Positions 23,244 to 34,749 of a stretch of 64,000 nt of DNA are shown in pieces; position 1 is the first letter of the stretch, and every line of letters starts with the position of its first letter. This stretch comes from Collybiopsis luxurians FD-317 M1. Its lineage: Eukaryota; Basidiomycota; Agaricomycetes; Agaricales; Omphalotaceae. The stretch spans positions 595,917-659,916 of the forward strand of contig KN834767.1 of the NCBI GenBank assembly GCA_000827265.1, read 5' to 3'. The position numbers and the translations under genes are program-made. A model generated the notes under the pieces. The model worked only from the letters and a program-made list of their open reading frames with translations, was not told the DNA's origin and made no database searches.

Positions 23244-24693
23244 TTACATGCTAAACATGATGATGTACGCTGCATTAACGCCATCTGATGATCCAATGAA
23301 TACAGACTCGTCAGAGGGAGCCTACCAGAAGTAATGATAAGTTTCTGTTATACTTTTCTGGCTTCGACTTACCTCTTGTTGGCCATCCAGGAGTACATCG
23401 CACGCTACCATGACGCGAAAGGGAGACGTTGTAACCGTCGTCGCGTATTTATCAGCCAGCTTCGGATTCGTGTAGGTATATATTCCTGGCCCGAATCTAT
23501 ACAAATCAGTCGTCTGCATCTTTTTTTCGTTCGGAAGCGCGCACCTTCCCGCATTGAACTGTTCTTCGAACGCAAATTGGTTGAAAGAGGATTTGACCAC
23601 ACTGCATACACCACATCCCTTGCGTTCGCAGAGAAACGGTCCCTTGGTTCCTAAGTCACAGATTACCAGAGAAGCGTGATATGTTCGAATTTCTCGGGCG
23701 TTCTTCAAGGTTCTCCTGCGATGATGATCAATTTGATACCCGTTGTGATTAACGCTCGAAACATCTGCTCACCGATAAGATTGGTACCGACTACCTTCCT
23801 CTCGAGGAACTACAACTTGGTAGACTTTGTCGACGGTGGGTAAGCTTTCATGTCGTGCATTCCAATCCTTGATGAACTGCTTGCGAACTGATCTCCCCGC
23901 GTCAGCCCCATAACACAAACATACAAGTTGTGTCTATAACGCACCTTGCTGGAACTTGGCATCCCTACTCCCTAGCTCCTTTATCTGTGCACCGCCTTTC
24001 GCTACTCGCTCGCACCCAGGGCACAATTTCACGCCCTTACCACCCCTCCTCCCAATGCTCCCAGTCGCACTCGGACTGGAAGATGCCCATGGTTGTTCCT
24101 GACACACATTGCACGCCTCTACTTGACCCAATTTGACAGCCTCGATCGCATGGTCAGGGCAGCAATAACCATAATATTCTGCTTCATAATCACATCCAGT
24201 AAAAGCACAGTTGGAAGTCATCAGATTCGGGTTCAGGATACCAGTGGTGGTCGGCTGGTTGGTCTTTGTGGCCTTCCCAGAGCCGAGACTGGACACGGAT
24301 GCTGTCGAACCATATCCAGATCCTGATGGAGAGGATGACTGCGTTGAAGGTCCGGTGGGGGAGGTGGCTGCTACGCGTCTTTGCATGGCTGCAGATGATC
24401 CGGAGAGCGCCCCGGAGGGTTTGGAATTCGCATTGCTCGCAGCGGCACAGGTTCGGCTGCAATACGGATGCTTATACCCTCTTTCAACGAATTTGGGATT
24501 CTTGCCGCATACCTTTGGTTTGAGTCAGTTCCGAGTCAATCCTTCCTCAAACGAGGAACTTTTGCAGACAAAACGGAAACCTGCAAGATCTCTCGCTCAC
24601 CTCACACATATCACGTTGCCCAGGAGGCTGTCGAGCTGAAGCATGCGAGTGTTGTGCGCCCCAGTTTACGACGTTTCGGACGATACTTGCCAT
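23244..24693 (-). CDS. PARP-like ADP-ribosyltransferase-fold protein with N-terminal zinc fingers
   Basis: Six exons (24693-24601, 24512-23945, 23887-23773, 23715-23545, 23496-23373, 23321-23244) give 382 aa. The N-terminus carries a treble-clef-like CEVCGKNPKFVERGYKHPYCSRTC, then a Ser/Thr-rich linker, CAFTGCDYEAEYYGYCCPDH, ACNVCQ and CPGC. The C-terminal half has the PARP fold: IRTYHASLVICDLG (His at the NAD site), CGVCSVVKSSF, FGPGIYTYTNPKLADKYATT (the GxY motif) and a final NAAYIIMFSM. The last strand normally carries the third catalytic residue, a glutamate, and here shows Ala. So it may be a mono-ADP-ribosyltransferase variant or a binding protein. Fungal proteins with this layout are uncharacterised. 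The start choice (MASIVRNVV) is moderate. Confidence 0.75.
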
Positions 24694-26434
24694 GAGGACA
24701 GGGGATGTAAGCGAAAGGAGGAAAAGTAGGTAGAGAATTGTAGAAGTTGGAGTCACAGTGAGTGAAGGCGTTGAAGGACCCGTTGATGATACTGAGAAGA
24801 TGATTTCTAGAGAACGAAGTTTGAACGAACCAATGCCGATTTTAGAAATCAGATACCCCAAACAGCACAGGAGGTGGAAGTTTAAGTAGGGATGGTGGAT
24901 GTCGAAAGGCAAGTGCGTTCAGATCAAGAAGATTCGGGGAGTCCATGCTTCATGCGTGAGGAATCATCCATACCACTTCCGCGTTGCGGTATATGTACTG
25001 CCTCATGCTCGATCCAGTTGACGATATCTCTTGCTTATCTATCGCGATCTGCCCTGCGGAAGGTCCCAAAATGGCTTCTCAGCGCTTCGCTTTTGTTTAG
25101 AAAGATTATCCTTGACTCGCCCGAGATGCTGAACGTAACCAAACGCTAGCCAACGCTAATCACAATGATCCGGGCCTTAGACCGATACCAATCCAAAGAT
25201 GAAGAAGCAAATTCCAGACCGTCTTTATCCACATTTACGTGCAGCCGAAAAGAAGTAGAACACTTGCTACGCGAGCATGACATTGTTTCGGCTCATCGGG
25301 TTCAAACTGAGAGGTTGGACGACTTCATGGTTAAAATTCTCTGCGCTACGAGGATACCTCTGCACCACCGAATCATTAATGCTATAATATAAACCTTTTG
25401 GTAATATCCCAAATCCTATATATATATAGTTTAATGAGTTTGCATTACGAGTTAATAATAATAATAATATACACGACGCCGCTGTTTCCAGCAGTGGTCC
25501 CATAAAGGAAGCCGCCGGTTTCGTACCACAACCACAGATTTATCACCTGGTAGACTACTGTGGCAATAGTAGAGATGTTAGCAAGCCTAGATACATCCAA
25601 GCGCTCGATGTGACTAGGTAGCAGGAGATATAGTGAATTACAAACTGTTCATGTCCAATTGTTTGCCCTCGCTGTCTGTACTGTAATCCGACTCCATGGT
25701 CCCAATCCTTTCATTCCAAACAGTTACCGCCTAATGAATATATTTTGCAGCCCTCGGCACGGCTGACCAATGAAAGATGCACTTCTTCAGATAGAAAAGT
25801 GCCTGAACTGAAACTTGAAGTATCCATCATGTCAGTCTACACTCAGAGTTCAAGGAGGAGTAAGTAGGTACGGACTCCGGTAAATAGGTGCTCAAACTGC
25901 CACAAGAAGAGCGCTATGTGGGTGCAACGGGCTTTTGATCATGAGCTGGGTACTCTGGTGCGAGACTCGCGTTGTGGAAGGGTATCTGATACATGTACGC
26001 TGCCCCGTGGTTGTGTAGTATCTTTACTTTTGGTTACATAATCTGGATGAATGGGAGACCGAGGATTGTTCGTTGGTGCCGTATGATTGTGCAGTTCCGT
26101 TTACTTCAGGATCCACTGTGATGAAGGCGCTGTTCAAGTAGACGGAGATAGATTTCAGCTGCCTTGTATGTGAAATCATGATTTGTTGAAGTACTTAATT
26201 GGCAGAGTTTTACTACTCGAAAGTTCAGCAGGAAGGACTGCGTTAGTCTAATTTTTCCACTCAACCTCGTATATATGGGAGTACTAGTAGGAGAGAGACA
26301 AACGGAAGGTAACTTACTAACTACAAGACAGCACTCTATATACATTGTAAATCTTTCACATTGGGACCTACATTTGTCATTATGAACATGAACCTTCATT
26401 GGTTCAGGTCCGCCCATGATGAATTTTTTCTCTA
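24694..26434. other. Intergenic
   Basis: No gene recognised. A short AT microsatellite (ATATATATA, then TAATAATAATAA) lies near 25420-25470. The part from 26106 to 26434 resembles the flank of the NACHT pseudogene near 37200-37390 and is probably the 3' part of that gene family's transcript. Confidence 0.45.
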
Positions 26435-28649
26435 TCATGTTTCACTTTTCTTAATGCAAGGTAAAGAATGTACTCCAAAAAACCAGAAGTTCGTTACAGC
26501 ACGAGGAAGGGATTTCTCAAACTGTGAGCTCACATGAGCCTTCAGCTGTTGCTTGATTTCATTGGTGTTTCCCTTGGCAATGGTTGAAGACAACCAAGGA
26601 GGATACTGAATGGGTATACTGTACTCCTCGCATTCTCCCAAATATGGACCAGTTACCACTGTTATAGTAAAGCCGATTGTGGTTATATCTTGAAAGGGCT
26701 GCAGATGATGCCCACATTTGTTCTGGGAAAATGGCAACAGTATAAGCATTTTGAAGACCAGATACAAATTAGAAACATTGTCTATATTCACCTGAAATTC
26801 ATACCATGTTTGGAATATCAAATGCAGAACTTGTGTAAGATAAGATAGAAGTATGTGCACTTGAGTGGAAGACGTCTTGGCTTCAAGTGTTTGAGTGATG
26901 CCAGCATAGACAGGAAATGAAGCAAGCTTGGATATCAGGGCATCACTCCCACTTGCATGAGCGCAATGAAATATCCATTTCTCACGAGCATAGGCACCAA
27001 CAGATGATAGGTCATTGTATTGCTCCAAGCAGCCTTGAGCAAGGAGGTCATGACCAGCTGATTTATGAATCTGATCTATGTGAAAATGCAATGACCGATT
27101 GTGGTCAAGGAGAAATTCAGGGAATGATGCATGAGCAAAATCAAATCCCGAATCAACAGGTGAAGGATCTTTGAAAAGAGAGTGGACACCAGAGGATATT
27201 GCATGAAGGGTCCCGGCAGGGATACCACACAAAAGATGAAGGAATTTGATTTGATATCCATTGTGCTGTTGTTGAAAGATAATACGTGCGGCAAGAACCT
27301 GGAGTAGGAGAGTTTGCATCTGGACAGCGGATAAAATCTGAAGATAGAGTGCATCTAGCTGAGCATATGGCGAGTCCCTGCCTTCATAATCCTTCACAGG
27401 AAGGTTCAAGATGATATTAAGACGATCTGCAGGGACATCACCATCATGATCAACATATTTTGGTACTGTTGCTGCATATATGAATTGAGTTGAGGATTTT
27501 TGTAGCAGATATTCAATCTGTGGGAAAGTGGGCCATGGACGAGGAACATGGACCATTGAGTGTGAATGATGTATAAGGATTCTTTGGAATCCATCTAGCA
27601 AAAAGACTCGGATGTCTTTGGTGGCCCAATATCTATCATCAAGAGGCATCCACTGGCATCCACTTTTGAATTCTGATCCTCCAAACCACTCTTTAATGCA
27701 AGGTTCTGGTCTGCTGCAAACTAGGAGTTTAATGGGGAGGCTCAGTTTCTGCAACATCCTAGCCAGAATAGAGAGAATGTGTGACCATTCATTATGATTA
27801 TTGTAGCATTCATCCAGACCATCAATGATCAATATGTGAGGACCCATTTGAGATGACAATTTGGCAGATTCCATGACACTATACTGATTAGTGCTGGATA
27901 ATCTTTGTCGCTTGTGGAGAGAGCCAGGTAAAGGGGAGCGAGCATGATTCAGGTTCTTCTGATGTTTCTGGTTGTTGAGCTCTTGGTGGATTCGAGCCTT
28001 CAACCAAGGCTGAATAATCAGGGTCTCGCACTGACTCTGGATGGATGATGTGGGAGAAAAAGGATTGTGAGCGACTGCCGCGTCCACAGTTGCCCTCAGT
28101 TCTGGTATAGAAATTGCCATTTGCAATGCAAGTGTAGTAAATAGCCGCTGAGCATTATTCCGTGTGGAATCTGCACGCCAGAAGAAGAAACTTCCTAGGA
28201 GGGTCCCATTCTCGGCACAGAGCTGGGCAAAAGTTTGAGCAATCGCAGACTTTCCAGCTCCAGCCGGTCTGTAAAGCCAGCGAACTGGGGAGTTGTCAAG
28301 CCCTGTGGCTGAGTTCAATGACAACTGGAATGAGTCCGGGTCCGAGTCCGAGTCCAATTCTGCCGCTGCTTTTGCCCAATGTTTCAAGTCGTGTAGGATA
28401 GCTTCACGAGTTCCCGGAAGGCAGATCGAGGGGTAACGAGCGCCAGCATCATATGACGCCGAAGTCGACGAGTGATAGTATAATGTCGAAAGCCCTATGT
28501 TCCCAATAGATATAACAGGTGATCCTTCACGATGCACTCATGAGCTTACCTCTTTCGTTCTCCTCTCCAAATACATTCAAGATCGAATCGCGGCCTGCGC
28601 TACTGAAGATTCCACCATTAGTAGCGACGTCGTGCGAGTTGGTGAACAT
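26435..28649 (-). CDS. NACHT-type P-loop NTPase (fungal NLR-like), altered Walker A
   Basis: Exon 1 (28649-28550) starts MFTNSHDVATNGGIFSSAGRD, the short N-terminus common to mushroom NACHT proteins. A 55-nt intron and exon 2 (28494-26435) follow, total 719 aa. The NTPase core reads VRWLYRPAGAGKSAIAQT (Walker A), LGSFFFWR, LFTTLALQMA, HILIIDGLDECYN (Walker B) and LLVCSRPEPCI (sensor 1). The first Gly of the usual GPAGAGKS is Arg here. After the NACHT core comes a region with FAHASFPEFLLD and EKWIFHCAHA. No WD40, ankyrin or TPR array follows. The family is implicated in self/non-self and incompatibility signalling. A decayed paralogue lies at 37380-38870. Confidence 0.85.
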
Positions 28650-28866
28650 CCGAACAATGGATACGGTGAGAGAGCGAGGTAGCTAGAGATAGTGGAAGAG
28701 AATCTCAATAGCTATTGAAGCTGTTGCCGTTTCGTCTACGTTGGAATCAATTCTGACCTTCCGCTTCGGATGTTCCCATTTGCCGCTTTGAGCGGCTCAG
28801 TTAAAATCCGGCTTTCCAGCATCTAAGTTACCCAACGTATACGTCTCCGCTGTTTTCTTCTTCTAT

Positions 28867-28890
28867 TACAGCTGATTGCGAAATTGTAGA
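28867..28890. repeat. 24-bp inverted repeat, left arm
   Basis: Perfect reverse complement of 34917-34940. The two arms enclose the Ngaro element plus about 175 bp of left flank. Confidence 0.85.
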
Positions 28891-29065
28891 ATAGATTCCA
28901 AAAACGCGCCTTTCTGATCGTGTTTACCTACAAACAAACTATCAATTCATTGCTCCCCGAGAATACCGCTAAATGTACAGCTGTCCCGGCATCGGTGGGG
29001 CAATGAATAGTATATTTGTTTGGCAGTAAATACCATCACTGAAGTGCGTTTTTTGGTATTTATTC

Positions 29066-29503
29066 GGGCTTAAACTCTGTTTACGCAAGGCTAACGAGCC
29101 AAGGTGAGCATCAGCATGGGTTTCATGCCTTTAACCCGTCGATCGTTGACCTCGCCGACAGGATCCCGAGTCCGCTCGCCTGAGGTCGAAGCAGGACAAC
29201 TCGATACACATCAAGCCGTACCCGGCTCACACAAACTGAGCGAGGCACTCCCTCCTCGTTACCAGGACACGCCTCACAGGCAGCTCCTACCACCCAATGC
29301 CGAGGTGCCATGTTCAGTACCACGTGCTTGCATCCTCAGTTAAGTAGTGTCTCACTTACGTAGCGTTGTTCCTACATACTACATTCCGTTACACATTCGT
29401 TAGAGGTCAGTTCCTATTGAGTAGCATATGCCTAACCTATCGCAGTAATACTTATCATAATACCAACTCAGTCTAATAGCTAATTTTCCCTGTCAACTCG
29501 TCA
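29066..29503 (+). repeat. Split direct repeat A1
   Basis: 438 bp, nearly identical to A2 (34258-34695). It starts GGGCTTAAACTCTG and ends at TCAACTCGTCA. Confidence 0.9.
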
Positions 29504-29547
29504 TTCTTTCCACTATGTGAACATCTTGCGAGTCAATCACCCAACAC

Positions 29548-30996
29548 ATGTCCAATGCCCAAGGCCAAAACCAAGGACAAAGTGGATTTCAAGGCTTCGT
29601 GGTCCCTCCTCTACCGCCTGTCGGAATGTCCGCGGAACAGGCATCCCAACAGGTTACAGCAGGACTTAGATACATCCTCAACCAACACCAGGATGGAAGA
29701 ATTGGAGCAGATGCAGCGAAACAAGCAATGTCGCAGTACCTCACATCATACTTTACCTCGTTCAATATCCGCCACGACCCACAAGCAGTACTACAGGCTT
29801 GGTATGGATGAATCGATGAGCATGAGAGATGCCTCACTTCCGTGGCTCACAAAGGACGTCAGCGGCAAGAGTTTGCTGGAACAACTGAATGTCAAGGTGG
29901 TCGAAACTCCGGAGTCACAGGGAGGATCAGTATCCAGAACCTCCTAGATGGGCCTGAGCCAACCTGTCAGAGTTGGCCTCCTGGAACGCCTCCAAATGCA
30001 CCCATTGGAGGTGTCAGAACCCAAGGAGATGTGCATGGATCAGCATTTAACCCCCAAGCACATGTACCCAGTTCGAGACCAGAATGAAGTCCTACTCTCT
30101 CGTACCGACGAAGACGCAGGACAGGTGAGGGGTCAGACTCCGACGAGGACAGCACAAGTGAAGGAAGGCAGCAGAAGAAAAAATCCAAGCAGGATGAGTC
30201 ACTCTTCGCATGGGCAGCCAAGGCCTTCATCCAGGAATCAATACTCTCCCCAAGGCATAGAAAAGTCCTCGAACTTGCTGACAACTACGGCGCAGACATT
30301 GATGCGTCAATCAAGAGCCTCGAACAAGCAGGAAACATACCAGTCCTTCCGAAGAAAATATGGAAGTCAGTACTCAGAGATGAATTCATCGATCTCGGAG
30401 AGGTACTTGCCCAAGTCTCTTCGCTTCACTTCATTCCCGCAATTCAGAACATCCCGAACAACCTGGCGGAAGCATTTGAGTTCACTACAATTGCCAAACC
30501 CGCACCCACCAAAGCAATTACAGACCAAGTCACCTGGAGACGAGCTTGGCAATCTGCAGCTCGCGCCATCACTTTTGCATTCCCTTTCTGACAGAATGAA
30601 GTCATGCGATACGAGCAGCACATCCAAGGACTATTCCATCACTCGATCCGATCTGTACACCAGAATATCATCCTGTATGACTGAGCTGTCAGGCAACTCA
30701 TCGGAGCAAGAAGGGACTTACTCTATGATGAATTCACCGCTCCCGAGTGCATCGACCTTCAATATGCATACATATCTCCATCCGGAGCTCACTACAATGC
30801 AGGTTCAAGCAGTTCCCAGCACTCCTCAAAACCCAAAGATATCAGCAAAGAAATCTGTCAGAACTACAACAATGGGAAGTGTTCAGGTTGCGAGAGACAC
30901 CACGTATGCAGAACTTGCAGACAACCAGGCCATATCAGAGACAAGTGCCAATCGAAGAGAGGAGAGGGATCGAAGCAAGGGAAGTGGTCCGATTGA
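29548..30996 (+). pseudogene. Ngaro gag-like ORF with four in-frame TGA codons
   Basis: A single frame runs from ATG 29548 to the stop at 30994-30996. It is broken only by TGA at 29809, 30085, 30589 and 30682. Readable parts include a Gln/Gly-rich start (MSNAQGQNQGQ), an acidic DSDEDSTSEG, a helical ADNYGADIDASIKSLEQAG region, and a C-terminal zinc knuckle C-x2-C-x4-H-x4-C (CRTCRQPGHIRDKC) at about 30910-30950. There are no frameshifts. All four stops could come from CGA by C-to-T change. A longer open frame in this region (from 29948) is out of frame with this protein and is accidental up to about 31000. Confidence 0.75.
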
Positions 30997-30997
30997 G

Positions 30998-33064
30998 TGT
31001 TCCAATAGTTGCATTGACTGGAGGGTGGAAGAAGCGCTCGAGCCAATCAGAGTGTCAAGTTTCTGGAAGGCTGCAGTTAACTTCGTAGAGGTCATAGAGG
31101 GAGATGAAGAGCCATTGGAAGTGATAGAGAGAAGCGGACCAGGGATAGTAGGTGAGGTTGGAGAGGCCGAAACCCACAAGTCCTATCTCCCTAAGTACTT
31201 GCGAGGGATTGGAGTTAGAAGAGGGGAGAACATCACATATAGTAGAATGGCTGGATTCACAGAGATAGACAAACCGCTCCCCCGCCCGCCTCTGGAGGAA
31301 TTCAACAGTGTTGCATGGAAGACTATACAGTCCAATGCTCATCTTTTCAGTGTCGATACACCGATTAAGCATGGAGAACTACTAGCCCTCCTCACAAACC
31401 ACCCTAACGCGCCATTCATTTTGTCCATGATAACTGCACTACGTGAAGGGTTCTGGCTGTGGGCAACCACCAGACCGGACCCATCCTTCCCTACTACGTG
31501 GGACAACTCATGGGCTCCTCTCCCTACGGATAAAGAAAAGAACTTCGTAGATGAGCAGTGTGAGAAGGAAATAGCATTAGGAAGGCACTCACCAGCATTC
31601 GGCCCAGACCTCCTTCCCGGCATGTATTCCACTCCGGTCATCGCTGTCCCCAAGCTGCATTCTGAAAAACTCTGTCTTGTAGCCCATCAGTCAGCTGGAC
31701 TGTTCTGCCAGAACAACATGGTAGATAAGTCTCAGACAAAAGGAGCGAGAATGGATGATTTACGCACCTTCATTCCTCTCCTCCTTGCATTCTCCAGAGC
31801 AAACCCAGGGAAGGAACTAGTTCTTTGGAAGTCTGACGTAGCGAGCGCGTTCCGACTGATCCCAGTCCACCCCCTATGGCAGATAAAACAGGTTGTGACA
31901 TTCGGAATGCCCACGAGAGAGGAAGAGAAGCTCGGGAATTACGACGAAAAGCGAATTAGAAGGAGCGTAGACAGGCGAGCGTGCTTCAGGAATAGCGGTT
32001 CTCCCAAGTGTTGGGCATCCGTAATGGGTCTAGTCATGTGGATTGGGATTTTTGTACTCCAGATTTTCTTGCTTTGCTGCTACGTGGATGACTGCTATAG
32101 TGTGGCAGTAAAAGACGACATGGAATATTACGAACCTTATGATTTGTCCTTTCCACGAGAGCAGGTGAAGTTCCTGAAGCTCCTGGACCAACTCAGGATC
32201 CCTCACGACCTCCCAAAACAACTCTGGGGTTCAACACTCACCATAATCGGACTTCTCATGGACCCCAACCGACTGTCAGCAACTCTCCCAGAGGAGAGCA
32301 AACACAACTTGGTTCAACACGTGAGGGACTTTGCGACTTCCCCATCCCGTCAGCGCACCTTGCATGAATTCCAGCAGTTGGCAGGATGGATGAATTGGTC
32401 TTTCAATGTCTTCCTGTTTTTGAGACCAGCACTATGCCAAGTGTACGAGAAGATGAAAGGGAAAGGGCAAGCGAACGCCCCAATTTTTATCAACAAATGA
32501 GTACGTGACGAACTCACATGGTTCGCCGATCATGCAGAACAGTTGTCCGGTACCTTTTTCTTTGCGAGGATCGACTGGGATCCCTTCCACGAGTTCGACC
32601 TCATTGTTTATGGAGATGCGTGCCTCTCAGGCCTCGCATTCTGGATCCCCTCACTAAAGATTGCATTCATATCCGAAACAGACCTGAGCCACAAAATGGC
32701 AGCTCACATCCTATACTGGGAAGCCATCACAGTCCTCGCAGGACTGAGGTGGGTTACGTCGGTACATCACGGCACAGAGGAGAAACCCTTCCAGGTTACG
32801 GTTCGGTCAGATAGTTCCAATACTGTCGATATGTTCAATTCGCTTCGAGCGCTCCCTCCTTATAACCCAATCCTCATCGATTCCGCCGACTTACTTTTAC
32901 ATTTTAATATAGACCTGAGGGTGGTACATATCTCAGGATCCGAAAATTCTGTTGCTGATGCGCTGTCACGGAACGACCTCGAACTCGCATACTCTCTCTG
33001 CCCTGAATTGAAGATATACTCCATGGAAACCCCACGAACGACGATGGGGGAATTAGAGAAATGA
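30998..33064 (+). pseudogene. Ngaro pol: reverse transcriptase and RNase H, one in-frame TGA
   Basis: RT motifs are clear: PFILSMITALREGFWLWATT, TWDNSWAPL, ALGRHSPAFGPDLLPGMYS, LVLWKSDVASAFRLIPVHP, SGSPKCWASVMGLVMW and the catalytic LLCCYVDDCYS. LWGSTLTIIGLLMDPN, the GWMNWSFNVF segment and KMKGKGQANAPIFINK follow. A TGA at 32498-32500 interrupts, and the same frame resumes VRDELTWFADHAEQLSG and IDWDPFHEFDLIVYGDA. The RNase H domain ends with HISGSENSVADALSR. The insert EEEKLGNYDEKRIRR between the catalytic motifs may mark another small lesion. The frame ends in TGA at 33062-33064, overlapping the recombinase start. Confidence 0.85.
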
Positions 33065-34089
33065 GCTTCAGTGTACCCGCATCCAGGCAGCCTCTTAGGA
33101 GACCCTGGACAATGGAAGAGCTTGTACGAGGTCGCAACATTGCGTTGGGCCTTGCTACAGATGCATCTTCCAGATGGACATACTCGTCGCACTTGAACTC
33201 ATATGTTGCTTTTTGCTCCATGCACAATTTTCCCCTTGACCCTACACCCGATACCCTGTCCTTTTTCATTGTATACATGTCACACCACATAGAACCTCAG
33301 TCAGTCGGCAACTATCTATCTGGCATATGCAACCGCTTGGAAATTTACTTCCCCGAAGTGAGGTCAAATCGCTTATCCCCGCTCATGTCCAAGACCCTGC
33401 AGGGGATGAAGAAACTATGCAGCAAACCCACACGGCGTAAACTTCCCCTCTCCAGAGACCATCTCCTATGCACACAAAATTCTCTCATCCCCTCATCTTC
33501 ACATGACGAAGTCTTGTTCGTTGCAATGCTTGTAACTGGTACATGCGGCCTCCTCAGGTTAGGTGAACTAGTGATCCCAGATGACCCGCGATTACGGAAC
33601 TCCAGAAAAATCATCCAGCGGGAATCTGTGGAGCTCATAGAGGAAGATGGGTTTGCTTTTAGTCTTCCTTTCCACAAGGCTGATAGGACCTTCGAGGGTA
33701 ACAGGGTAGTCGTCAAACCTATTTGGAACCTTCACACACGTGCAATTTTTTGCAGATACTTACGCAGCTGTGATGACCTCTTCCCATTACACCCCGACTT
33801 ATGGGTCACAGCAGGAGGACACCCCCCTACTCGAAAATGGTTCATGAGCCGCCTCTGGCGTCTCGAACCAGATTCACAATGGGCGGGCCAATCAATGAGG
33901 GCGGGTGGTGCCACAGCCCTTGCAGAAGATGGAGCCGCACCACATGTCATCCAAGCAATTGGGAGATGGTCATCGGAGACATTCCAAATATACATCCATC
34001 ATCACCCCGTAATCCTTCACGCCTTCCTCAATGCACATCGAGGCCGAACACCCACCTCTCCATCATCCCTCTCTATAGTAGCCCTTTAG
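33061..34089 (+). CDS. Tyrosine recombinase of the Ngaro element
   Basis: The 342-aa frame is intact. The N-terminal SAM-like half reads RWTYSSHLNSYVAFCSMH, LSFFIVYMSHHIEPQSVGNYLSGI. The catalytic half has the first Arg in TCGLLRLGELV, then GQSMRAGGATALAEDG (second Arg region), HVIQAIGRWSSETFQIYIHHHP with the Trp/His position and the nucleophile Tyr in FQIYI. This is the R...R..W..Y layout of DIRS/Ngaro integrases, which insert circular DNA by site-specific recombination. Its ATG (33061) overlaps the pol stop as ATGA. The stop at 34087-34089 abuts repeat B1. Confidence 0.9.
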   Translation: MSFSVPASRQPLRRPWTMEELVRGRNIALGLATDASSRWTYSSHLNSYVAFCSMHNFPLDPTPDTLSFFIVYMSHHIEPQSVGNYLSGICNRLEIYFPEVRSNRLSPLMSKTLQGMKKLCSKPTRRKLPLSRDHLLCTQNSLIPSSSHDEVLFVAMLVTGTCGLLRLGELVIPDDPRLRNSRKIIQRESVELIEEDGFAFSLPFHKADRTFEGNRVVVKPIWNLHTRAIFCRYLRSCDDLFPLHPDLWVTAGGHPPTRKWFMSRLWRLEPDSQWAGQSMRAGGATALAEDGAAPHVIQAIGRWSSETFQIYIHHHPVILHAFLNAHRGRTPTSPSSLSIVAL

Positions 34090-34257
34090 CCATTCAGTGG
34101 TTCTCCAGCCTCTCTTTTTTCCCCCTTTCCTTTATTTTTTCACATCTCCTCATACCCCCCTTCTAATATATTGACAGCTCGTTCGCCCCAAGTGAATGAG
34201 TCGGTCCACATTGGCTAATCACACCATGTGATGAATTCGAACCTAAGGCAGTTGGTC
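34089..34257 (+). repeat. Split direct repeat B1
   Basis: 169 bp, matches B2 (34750-34918). Starts GCCATTCAGTGG, pyrimidine-rich, ends GCAGTTGGTC. Confidence 0.9.
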
Positions 34258-34695
34258 GGGCTTAAACTCTGTTTACGCAAGGCTAACGAGCCAAGGTGAG
34301 CATCAGCATGGGTTTCATGCCTTTAACCCGTCGATCGTTGACCTCACTGACAGGATCCCGAGTCCGCTCGCCTGAGGTCGAAGCAGGACAACTCGATACA
34401 CATCAAGCTGTACCCGGCTCACACAAACCGAGCGAGGCACTCCCTCCTTGTTACCAGGACACGCCTCACAGGCAGCTCCTACCACCCAATGCCGAGGTGC
34501 CATGTTCAGTACCACGTGCTTGCATCCTCAGTTAAGTAGTGTCTCACTTACGTAGCGTTGTTCCTACATACTACATTCCGTTACACATTCATTAGAGGTC
34601 AGTTCCTATTGAGTAGCATATGCCTAACCTATTGCAGTAATACTTATCATAATACCAACTCAGTCTAATAGCTAATTTTCCCTGTCAACTCGTCA
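34258..34695 (+). repeat. Split direct repeat A2
   Basis: 438 bp copy of A1, immediately following B1. The B1/A2 junction is the hallmark of split direct repeats. Confidence 0.9.
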
Positions 34696-34749
34696 CCCTC
34701 CCTTCTAGATCTTTTCAATCCCTAGTTTCCCCTCCCTTAGTATATACTC

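Noticed and set aside
24694..24912. Hydrophobic N-terminal extension of the PARP-like protein
   Set aside because: Open by chance. The sequence is Ser/Thr/Leu-rich without a clear signal, and MASIVRNVV is a better start next to the zinc-finger exon.
29948..31000. First third of an 850-codon open frame running into the reverse transcriptase
   Set aside because: In this stretch the true protein is Gag in another frame (zinc knuckle, acidic and helical regions). The long open frame is accidental until the pol domain begins near 31000.
29548..32500. UGA recoded as an amino acid in the retroelement
   Set aside because: Host genes in the window use TGA as a normal stop (M20, SSP 2 and 3, pol end). 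CpG decay explains the five sites more simply.
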